The position numbers and the translations under genes are program-made. A stretch of 14,403 nt of DNA from Chloroflexota bacterium (GTDB taxonomy: Bacteria; Chloroflexota; Anaerolineae; UBA1429), in contig JAAZBY010000223.1 in NCBI GenBank assembly GCA_012513595.1, forward strand, positions 1 to 14,403. The letters run 5' to 3'. The first letter of the stretch is position 1. The number at the start of each line of letters is the position of its first letter. Shown here in pieces: positions 9,900 to 14,403 of the stretch. The notes beneath the pieces were generated by a model, which saw nothing but the letters and a program-made list of their open reading frames with translations, made no database searches and was not told the DNA's origin.

Positions 9900-10268
9900 A
9901 TGTCGACCGAGCAGTTGCCGCCCCTGGATACCGCTCCCAAGGACGCGCAGACCCTCAACAAGCGCCTGGAGACCATCTCGTGGGGTCTCTTCCTGGTCAT
10001 GTTCGGCGGCCTGAAGCTGGTGCCGGCGAGTATCGTGCCCGAGGGCGCCTGGCTGCTGGGCGCCGGCCTGATCATGCTGGGCCTCAACCTGGCCCGCTAC
10101 CTGAATGCGATCCCCATCAGCGGGTTCACGACCGTGTTGGGCGTGATCGCCCTGGCCTCGGGGATCGGCAGTATCGCCCACCTCAGCGTTCCCGTGTTCC
10201 CGTTGCTCCTGATCCTGGTGGGGGCCAGCCTCATCCTGGGGCCGTTCTTTGAGCGCCGTCGCCCGTAG
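9900..10268 (+). CDS. small four-helix membrane protein
   Basis: A 122-residue inner-membrane protein. After a polar N-terminus of about 25 residues there are four hydrophobic segments at about 26-44, 49-66, 74-92 and 96-115, ending in a positive FFERRRP tail. The short helix pairs and LiaF/DUF5668-like composition suggest a small membrane-stress or structural protein, but I do not recognise a specific family. GGAAGGAG lies 5-6 nt before the ATG. It is 49 nt downstream of the winged-helix protein and could share its transcript. Confidence 0.8.
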   Translation: MSTEQLPPLDTAPKDAQTLNKRLETISWGLFLVMFGGLKLVPASIVPEGAWLLGAGLIMLGLNLARYLNAIPISGFTTVLGVIALASGIGSIAHLSVPVFPLLLILVGASLILGPFFERRRP

Positions 10269-10292
10269 GGTGAACTCGGCCTAGCCCAGCCC

Positions 10293-10324
10293 CGGTGCGC
10301 AGGCGCGAACCGCCGCCTGCACCG
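10293..10324 (+). terminator. hairpin after the membrane protein gene
   Basis: CGGTGC-gc-AGGCG (10293-10305) pairs with CGCCTGCACCG (10314-10324) across an 8-nt loop, giving 11 base pairs with a 2-nt bulge. There is no T-tract afterwards, so it may be a weak or Rho-assisted terminator or an mRNA-stabilising hairpin between this gene and the next. Confidence 0.35.
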
Positions 10325-10354
10325 AGCCGTACTTGACCCAGAGGAAAGGTGACC

Positions 10355-11269
10355 ATGCTCTATACCGACTCTAGCCGTGGGCGCTCCTTTGCCAAAGACC
10401 CCGCCGTCGTGTGGTACGCGGGGCGTTACCTCATGTACTACAGCATCCCTGCCTACGGTGATGGGCGGCCCGGGGACGGCTTGGCCATCGGCATCGCCGA
10501 GAGCCAGGACCTGGAGGCGTGGCGGCGCATAGGGGAGATCGCGCCACAGGCCGACTATGAGAAGAACGGGCTATGCGCCCCCGGGGCGCTGGTGCACGAT
10601 GGCCGCCTGCACCTCTTTTACCAGATGTACGGCAACGGCCCGCGCGACGCGATCTGCCACGCCGTGTCGGACGATGGCCTCCACTTTGAGCGGAACGCCA
10701 CCAACCCGATCATCCGCCCCAGCGGGGCGTGGAACTGCGGCCGGGCCATCGACGCGGATGTCGTCGTCGACGGCGAGCGGCTGCTCCTCTACTGGGCGAC
10801 GCGGGACCCCGCCATGCGCGTGCAGATGCTGGGCGTCTCCGGCGCGCCGCTGGCCTCGGCATTTGGCAGGGAGGACTGGGTCCAGCTATGCGAGGGCCCG
10901 ATCCTGGCCCCCGAGCTGGCCTGGGAGCAGGAGTGCATTGAGGCGCCGGCCGTGTGCCGGCACGAGGGCCGGTTCTACATGTTCTACGGAGGAGCGTACA
11001 ACTGCATGCCGCAGCAGATCGGCTGCGCCGTGAGCGACGATGGCGTGCTGTGGAAGCGCCTGTCCGCAGAACCCTTCCTGCCCAACGGGCCGGCGGGGGC
11101 CTGGAATGCCTGCGAGTCGGGCCATCCCTACGTCTTTGAGGACCGCGACGGGCGCACCCACCTCTTCTACCAGGGCTCGGCAGACAAGGGGCAGACCTGG
11201 TACCTGTCGCGCGTCGAGCTGGCCTGGGGGCCGGCCGGCCCGCGGATCATGGCCGGCTCGGTGCGTTAG
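10355..11269 (+). CDS. GH43-like five-bladed beta-propeller glycosidase
   Basis: A 304-residue protein made of repeated propeller blades (GRYLMYYS, GRLHLFYQ, ERLLLYWA, GRFYMFYGG, GRTHLFYQ, each preceded by a short polar strand). The three carboxylates of the GH43/GH32 clan fall where expected: Asp15 in FAKDPAVVWY, Asp134 in AIDADVVVDG and Glu196 in ECIEAPAVCR. It probably acts on or binds a plant-type or other oligosaccharide; linkage and sugar cannot be read from sequence. There is no signal peptide, so it would be cytosolic. The ATG at 10355 has GAGGAAAGG about 5 nt upstream and is preferred to a GTG at 10349. It is followed by a strong hairpin terminator. The TIM-barrel and oxidoreductase genes beyond the gap support a sugar-metabolism role. 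Confidence 0.82.
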   Translation: MLYTDSSRGRSFAKDPAVVWYAGRYLMYYSIPAYGDGRPGDGLAIGIAESQDLEAWRRIGEIAPQADYEKNGLCAPGALVHDGRLHLFYQMYGNGPRDAICHAVSDDGLHFERNATNPIIRPSGAWNCGRAIDADVVVDGERLLLYWATRDPAMRVQMLGVSGAPLASAFGREDWVQLCEGPILAPELAWEQECIEAPAVCRHEGRFYMFYGGAYNCMPQQIGCAVSDDGVLWKRLSAEPFLPNGPAGAWNACESGHPYVFEDRDGRTHLFYQGSADKGQTWYLSRVELAWGPAGPRIMAGSVR

Positions 11270-11291
11270 GGCCCGGCGCTGAGCAAGCAGC

Positions 11292-11324
11292 ACGCCCCCT
11301 GGATGGCATCCATCCAGGGGGCGT
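11292..11324 (+). terminator. strong hairpin terminator of the beta-propeller gene
   Basis: A perfect 15-bp stem: ACGCCCCCTGGATGG (11292-11306), loop CAT, then its exact complement (11310-11324). A short T-run (11330-11333, GTTTTCC) follows on the plus strand. It lies 22 nt after the stop codon. Read on the minus strand the same hairpin would close the RNA element described at 11342-11575, but without a T-tract there. Confidence 0.75.
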
Positions 11325-11349
11325 TCGCGTTTTCCACCTGCCAGACGGG

Positions 11350-11382
11350 CTAGGGGCCCGTCTGACCGCCTAGGGCAATCAT
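11350..11382 (-). other. mini-ORF of repeat unit 3 (10 codons plus stop)
   Basis: ATG at 11382 encodes MIALGGQTGP and ends at TAG (11350-11352). GGGAG ends 8 nt upstream. Here the frame passes through the conserved CTAGGC out of phase and stops later, inside the 9-bp hairpin. That argues the stem, not the reading frame, is the conserved object. Confidence 0.28.
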
Positions 11383-11430
11383 AGGCCTTACTCCCTTGCT
11401 CGGCCACGCCGAGCGTGCGAGGTTTCTTGC

Positions 11431-11451
11431 CTAGCTCGTGCATCCATCCAT
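11431..11451 (-). other. mini-ORF of repeat unit 2 (6 codons plus stop)
   Basis: ATG at 11451 encodes MDGCTS and ends at TAG (11431-11433). GGGAG again ends exactly 8 nt upstream. The stop overlaps the conserved TAGGC strand, as in unit 1. Confidence 0.3.
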
Positions 11452-11499
11452 AGGCTCATCTCCCTGCGCCGGCGATAGCCGGCTGTCGTGGTGACTTGC

Positions 11500-11520
11500 C
11501 TAGGCGGCGTCTGCAACCAT
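11500..11520 (-). other. mini-ORF of repeat unit 1 (6 codons plus stop)
   Basis: ATG at 11520 opens a frame encoding MVADAA and stops at TAG (11500-11502). A GGGGAG Shine-Dalgarno ends 8 nt before the ATG, which is optimal spacing. The TAG is part of the conserved TAGGC stem strand. Translation is possible but unproven. Confidence 0.3.
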
Positions 11521-11571
11521 AGGCACAACTCCCCGGCTGGGGTACTAGGTCCCGTGGTTGAACCAGCCCTT

Positions 11572-11589
11572 CTGACTGTCAGTATAGCA
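11572..11589 (-). promoter_or_regulatory. extended -10 promoter with small palindrome at the start site
   Basis: On the minus strand TGC-TATACT (11581-11589) is an extended -10 element, five of six bases matching the -10 consensus; no clear -35 is seen, which extended -10 promoters tolerate. The predicted start near 11575 coincides with the beginning of the repeat array. CTGAC-T-GTCAG (11572-11582) is a perfect 5-bp palindrome that overlaps the end of the -10 and the start, so it could be a repressor site. Confidence 0.45.
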
Positions 11590-11673
11590 GATCACCGCGC
11601 GTTGGTGCGTAAAGACTGAGTTACAGATTTGGCGACCATTCCTGCGCGGGAGCGGCGCGGGACGGCCCAGGTC

Positions 11674-11702
11674 TTGCACCGCGAAGGGAGAGATCGTACA
11701 CT
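11674..11702 (+). promoter_or_regulatory. weak promoter candidate for the TIM-barrel gene
   Basis: TTGCAC (11674-11679) and TACACT (11697-11702) have 17-bp spacing. The -35 is poor (three of six) and the -10 matches four of six, the same TACACT as the MFS promoter. It predicts a start near 11709 and a leader of only about 14 nt, which still contains AAGGAGG (11712-11718). The rest of the 11590-11673 stretch shows nothing recognisable. Confidence 0.3.
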
Positions 11703-11722
11703 GGACAGCGCAAGGAGGCACG

Positions 11723-12490
11723 ATGCGGATCGCCTATTCGCGCGGTACCGGCAGCCCGAGCGAGCTGACCTTGCTGCTGCGTACGTGCGCCAGGGTGGGC
11801 TATGACGGTCTATGCTTGCGCCCGAGCCAGTACGAGCCGTGGCTTGCGGACCCGGGCGCCTTTGTGCACACCTACGGGAGCCTGGGCTGCGCCGTGGCCG
11901 GCGTGCACGTCGGAGGGGGGCTCGACGGCGCGGGTGTGGCGCGCCTGCGTGCCGCGCTGCGGTTCGTGCGCGCCCTGGGGGGCGAGCGGGTCGTCCTGGC
12001 ACACCGGGTGGACCGCCGTGACCTGTCGGCCATCGACCTGCGCGCCGCGGCCAGGCAGCTTTGTGACCTCGGCCACGAGGCCGCTGACCAGGGGGTGGCT
12101 CTGTCTCTGCAGAACCATCTGGGCGGCCCGGCCATGTACCGCAAGGACCTCGAGGTGCTCTTTGACGCGATTGACGACGAAACCGTCTGGTGGACGGCCG
12201 ACGTCAGCCAGCTGTACCTGGCCGGCGAGTTCGACATCGCCGGCCTGCTCCGCGAGTTCCGCTTCGCGCTCGACAACGTGCACCTGAACGACTGCGCCGG
12301 CGGAACCTGCCGTGCCCTCGGGCAGGGCGAAGTGCCGCTGGCGCCGGTGTTCGCGGCCCTGCAGGAGATCGGCTTTGGCGGCTGGCTCACGGTGCACGAC
12401 GACAGCGGCCTGCCCCTCGAAACGGCGGCGGCTGCCGGGTACGAGTACGTGTTGGGCGCCCTGGGCAGGCGGGAGGCGACCGCCGCCTAG
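11723..12490 (+). CDS. xylose isomerase-like TIM-barrel protein
   Basis: A 255-residue cytosolic protein of the AP-endonuclease-2 / sugar-isomerase TIM-barrel superfamily, which includes inosose dehydratase, hydroxypyruvate isomerase and sugar epimerases. The strand motifs follow in order: YDGLCLRPSQY, CAVAGVHVGG, GERVVLAHRV, GVALSLQNHLGG, VWWTADVSQLYLAG, NVHLNDC, GFGGWLTVHDD. The family's metal site is Glu-Asp-His-Glu; here Asp160 and His187 are kept but the first Glu is Gln130 and the last is His225. It may therefore bind metal differently, or be inactive or specialised. AAGGAGG lies 4 nt before the ATG. The Gfo/Idh oxidoreductase follows after 62 nt; such pairs commonly act together in inositol or keto-sugar metabolism. 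Confidence 0.85.
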   Translation: MRIAYSRGTGSPSELTLLLRTCARVGYDGLCLRPSQYEPWLADPGAFVHTYGSLGCAVAGVHVGGGLDGAGVARLRAALRFVRALGGERVVLAHRVDRRDLSAIDLRAAARQLCDLGHEAADQGVALSLQNHLGGPAMYRKDLEVLFDAIDDETVWWTADVSQLYLAGEFDIAGLLREFRFALDNVHLNDCAGGTCRALGQGEVPLAPVFAALQEIGFGGWLTVHDDSGLPLETAAAAGYEYVLGALGRREATAA

Positions 12491-12510
12491 CAGGGCGCTT
12501 CGCCATTGGG

Positions 12511-12535
12511 CGCGCCGGGCACGGTGCCCGGCGTG
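12511..12535 (+). other. intergenic hairpin between TIM-barrel and oxidoreductase genes
   Basis: CGCCGGGCA (12513-12521), loop CGG, TGCCCGGCG (12525-12533) is a perfect 9-bp stem, extendable to 11 with one G-U pair. It ends 6 nt before the AGGAGG Shine-Dalgarno of the next gene and has no T-tract. It may adjust expression of the downstream gene or stabilise the upstream mRNA. Confidence 0.45.
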
Positions 12536-12552
12536 CAGTCCAGGAGGGTGTC

Positions 12553-13575
12553 TTGACGGATCTGACGATTGGGGTGTTGGGGCTGGGCCTGGGCAGGCAC
12601 TATGTGGCGGCGTTCGCCCAGGCCTCGGCGGTGGGGCGGCTGCTCGTGTGCGATACCGATGCGGCGAGGGTGGCGGAGGCGCGGGCGAGCCAGCACCGCA
12701 TCACGGCCGGCTACACCGAACTGGACGCTATGCTCGAGCAAGGCCGGCCCGACGCCGTCGCCGTGGTGACGCCCGATCCGCTCCACCGCGCCCACGTCGA
12801 GCGCTGCGCGGAGGCAGGCTGCCACATCCTGGTGACCAAGCCACTGGCCAACTCTCTCGAGGACGGCCGCGCCATCGTCCGCGCCGGAGAGCGGCACGGC
12901 GTCACTCTCATGGTGGGGCACGAGCGCCGCTTCCGGCCGAGTGCCTTGCGCATCAAGGAGCTCCTCGAGGCCGGCGAGCTCGGGGAGATCATCCTGATCC
13001 AGGCGGACCGGGTGGCCGACCGGCGCGGGGCCCATGCCGTGGCGCCCTGGAAGGCGACCGCGGCGGGCGGCCGCACGCCAATGATCTCGTACGCCATCCA
13101 TGAGATCGACCTGGTGCGCCACCTGGTGGGGCGGCCGATCCTCTCCGTCAGCGGGCACAAGAACGCCTTGGGCACGCTCGATTTCCACGGCCACCGCACC
13201 GAGGCGGCCCTGTTCGCCTTCGAGGGCGGCGCCATCGGCGTGGTATCGGCATCCTATGAGGTACACTGGCCCCGCCAGGAGGCCAACACCAACCTGACGG
13301 ACGAGTTCTTCCGCCTGGTGGGCACCCGCGGGGTGATCCTCGGGGGGCGCGTGGCCCGCGACGGCCGCGAGGGCTGGGAGGATCTGCCGGTCGACTCTCC
13401 GCGGGTGCCCAGCGGCATCCATGGCTGCGCCAAGGCCTTCCTGGAGGTACTGGTGGAGGGCAAGCCGGTGCCGACGCCCGGCCGCGAGGCCTTCGCCTCG
13501 ATGGCAGCAGCCTTTGCCGTGGAAGAGTCCGCAGAAACCGGTCTGCCCGCGGTGCCCGTGCCGGCCGACTTCTAG
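12553..13575 (+). CDS. Gfo/Idh/MocA family oxidoreductase
   Basis: A 340-residue NAD(P)-dependent sugar or cyclitol dehydrogenase. The N-terminal Rossmann motif is GVLGLGLGRHY at 7-17, with Asp34 in VCDTD after strand 2, which favours NAD. The signature VVTPDPLHRAHV is at 71-82 and the catalytic lysine lies in VTKPLA (usually EKP; here Thr replaces Glu). The catalytic-region histidine is His183 in SYAIHEIDLVRHL. The C-terminal part is the usual open beta-sheet domain. The start is TTG at 12553 with AGGAGG 5 nt upstream; the frame is open further upstream but lies over the preceding gene in another frame and has no family resemblance. The substrate is unknown, and the TIM-barrel neighbour suggests a keto-sugar or inositol-like compound. 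Confidence 0.9.
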   Translation: MTDLTIGVLGLGLGRHYVAAFAQASAVGRLLVCDTDAARVAEARASQHRITAGYTELDAMLEQGRPDAVAVVTPDPLHRAHVERCAEAGCHILVTKPLANSLEDGRAIVRAGERHGVTLMVGHERRFRPSALRIKELLEAGELGEIILIQADRVADRRGAHAVAPWKATAAGGRTPMISYAIHEIDLVRHLVGRPILSVSGHKNALGTLDFHGHRTEAALFAFEGGAIGVVSASYEVHWPRQEANTNLTDEFFRLVGTRGVILGGRVARDGREGWEDLPVDSPRVPSGIHGCAKAFLEVLVEGKPVPTPGREAFASMAAAFAVEESAETGLPAVPVPADF

Positions 13576-13650
13576 TGATAGCCTGCAGAGCGATCTCGGC
13601 GGCGTGAGTGCCCATCGGAGGGCCACCCTTGCGGAGGCCCGGGAGGTCCC

Positions 13651-14403
13651 GTGAGCGAAGAGATCTACCGTCAACTGGCACGGCGGCTGGACATGATCCC
13701 GAACGGCTTCCCCGCCACCCGCAGCGGGGTGGAGCTGCGCATTCTGGCCAGGCTGTTCACCGCCGAGCAGGCTCGCCTGGCGGCGGTGATGCGCCTGACG
13801 CCGGAACCCTCGTCCGACATCGCTGCACGAGCGGGCCTGGAGGAGCGTGCTGCGCACGCCGCCCTGAAGGATATGGCTCGCCTGGGGCTGATCCGCGCGG
13901 AGGTGAGCGGCCGCCGGATGCGGTTTGGCCTCCTGCAGTTCATCGTGGGGTTCTATGAGGCGCAGCGCCCCCGCCTGGACGCCGAGCTAGCCGCCCTGAT
14001 GGAGCAGTACTTTGCGGAGACGCGCGGCATCGTGGCCTTTGAGGCTCCCTCGGTGCACCGCGTCATCCCCGTCAGCCAGGCGATCGACGTCGGCGTGGAG
14101 GTGTTCCCCTACGAGCACGCCGAGCGCATCGTGAGTGAGGCCAAGTCGTGGGCCGTGGGCACCTGTATCTGCCGGCTGCAGCGGAGCCTGGTGGGGCAGG
14201 CCTGTGGGGCGCCCCTCGAGGCGTGCCTCTGGTTCGCCCCGGTGGAGAACGCCTTCCGGGGGATTACCGATGGCCGGGCTCTCAGCAAGGAAGAGGCCCT
14301 GGACGTCCTGCATGCCTGCGCGGAGGCCGGCCTGGTGCACACGGTACGCAACCAGCGGGACGGTATCTACTACATCTGCAACTGCTGCACCTGTTGCTGC
14401 GGC
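13651..14403 (+). CDS. wHTH plus cysteine-cluster (ferredoxin-like) protein, 3'-truncated
   Basis: The frame starts at GTG 13651 (GGGAGG 4 nt upstream) and is still open at the window edge, giving 251 residues. The N-terminal half (about 20-100) is a winged-helix-like segment: IPNGFPATRSGVELRIL, FTAEQARLAAVM, then DIAARAGLEERAAHAALKDM and a wing. From about 172 there is a CIC...C...C pattern (Cys172, 174, 185, 192), and after a helical stretch the sequence ends in ICNCCTCCCG (Cys243, 245, 246, 248-250). I recognise the general type as 4Fe-4S-binding proteins widespread in anaerobes and Chloroflexota, typically with further ferredoxin clusters beyond this point. The clusters are likely redox or regulatory; no partner is known. 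It follows the oxidoreductase by 75 nt. Confidence 0.82.
   Translation, partial: MSEEIYRQLARRLDMIPNGFPATRSGVELRILARLFTAEQARLAAVMRLTPEPSSDIAARAGLEERAAHAALKDMARLGLIRAEVSGRRMRFGLLQFIVGFYEAQRPRLDAELAALMEQYFAETRGIVAFEAPSVHRVIPVSQAIDVGVEVFPYEHAERIVSEAKSWAVGTCICRLQRSLVGQACGAPLEACLWFAPVENAFRGITDGRALSKEEALDVLHACAEAGLVHTVRNQRDGIYYICNCCTCCCG

Larger units (their letters stand above)
11342..11575 (-). ncRNA. candidate structured RNA of three two-hairpin units
   Basis: Three tandem units read on the minus strand share one plan: a hairpin H1 whose stem sequence differs but always pairs (GGCTGG/CCAGCC, then GCCGGC/GCCGGC, then GCTCGGC/GCCGAGC), 1-3 nt, GGGAG, 4 nt, and a hairpin H2 with the invariant stem GCCTA/TAGGC and loops of 17, 17 and 9 nt. 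Units 1 and 2 are followed by a 14-nt linker beginning AAG and containing ACC and CG. The third ends in a perfect 9-bp hairpin (11342-11364, CAGACGGGC, loop of 5). The different H1 stems with kept pairing point to an RNA structure. The start is set by an extended -10 promoter at 11581-11589; the 15-bp hairpin at 11292-11324 could close it. No open reading frame of normal size is present on this strand. I do not recognise any known riboswitch or sRNA family. Strand is likely but not proven. Confidence 0.5.
11368..11575 (-). repeat. three imperfect tandem repeat units
   Basis: Units lie at 11368-11428, 11429-11497 and 11498 to about 11575. On the plus strand each begins GCCTAG, has a variable insert, then CATAGGC, 4 nt, and CTCCC. 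The positions CATAGGC and CTCCC are spaced identically in all three. Sequence outside these cores is largely diverged, so the units are held together by a common layout rather than by recent copying. Confidence 0.75.

Noticed and set aside
11292..11324. The 15-bp perfect hairpin as a mobile-element end or attachment site
   Set aside because: Its position just after a stop codon, its 3-nt loop and the T-run after it fit a transcription terminator, and no transposase or integrase is present.
11345..11550. A cluster of five CTAG tetramers in the repeat region
   Set aside because: CTAG is generally scarce in bacterial DNA, but here most copies come from the GCCTAG repeat core and others occur elsewhere in the window, so it is not an independent signal.
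11368..11575. A CRISPR array
   Set aside because: There are only three units of unequal length (61, 69 and about 78 nt), the repeats are short split blocks rather than 25-40 nt identical repeats, and no cas gene is near.
12190..12552. A 121-codon upstream extension of the oxidoreductase frame
   Set aside because: It lies over the TIM-barrel gene in a different frame. The family starts at the Rossmann motif, and a good Shine-Dalgarno precedes the TTG at 12553.
12487..13857. A 456-codon minus-strand open frame opposite the oxidoreductase
   Set aside because: It is antisense to a clear Gfo/Idh/MocA gene, and its product has no recognisable motif.

Overview
The window is GC-rich, gene-dense bacterial DNA. 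Protein styles (Cys-rich DUF3795 proteins, a wHTH plus Cys-cluster protein of a kind common in Anaerolineae, an uncharacterised SLNESSLH-type protein) suggest a member of the Chloroflexota, probably Anaerolineae. This is inferred from family resemblance only: there is no rRNA or other marker here. No tRNA, rRNA, insertion sequence, integrase or CRISPR array was found.

Region 1 (1-5661). A 5'-truncated WYL-domain regulator on + converges on a tightly packed minus-strand set that reads, in transcription order, uvrA (excision repair ATPase), a transglutaminase-like protein, two tandem DUF3795 cysteine-rich proteins and a DUF3788 protein. The gaps are 20-80 nt, so one transcript is likely. Upstream of uvrA lies a perfect 10-bp inverted repeat with an extra half-site, a candidate operator (5746-5784).

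Region 2 (5662-9049). After a 334-nt non-coding gap come a minus-strand pair (MFS transporter, then a SAM methyltransferase 10 nt downstream) and a divergent plus-strand SAM methyltransferase. The 233-nt divergent spacer holds a convincing sigma70-type promoter on each strand.

Region 3 (9050-11324). On the plus strand are an uncharacterised protein with a possible PD-(D/E)XK-like core and a C-terminal winged helix, a small four-helix membrane protein, and a GH43-like five-bladed beta-propeller protein that ends in a strong hairpin terminator.

Region 4 (11270-11722). This gene-free gap holds the most unusual signal in the window: three imperfect tandem units that read on the minus strand as a repeated two-hairpin RNA. 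In every unit a stem whose sequence changes but whose pairing is kept is followed by GGGAG, exactly 8 nt, an AUG, and a second hairpin with an invariant GCCUA/UAGGC stem. A minus-strand extended -10 promoter sits just upstream of the first unit. I recognise no known RNA family in it and propose an undescribed structured RNA, or an array of three mini-ORFs.

Region 5 (11723-14403). On the plus strand are a xylose-isomerase-like TIM-barrel protein with two altered metal ligands, a Gfo/Idh/MocA oxidoreductase starting at TTG, and a 3'-truncated wHTH plus Cys-cluster protein. The GH43-like, TIM-barrel and oxidoreductase genes look like a small carbohydrate-processing neighbourhood, with the RNA element in its centre.
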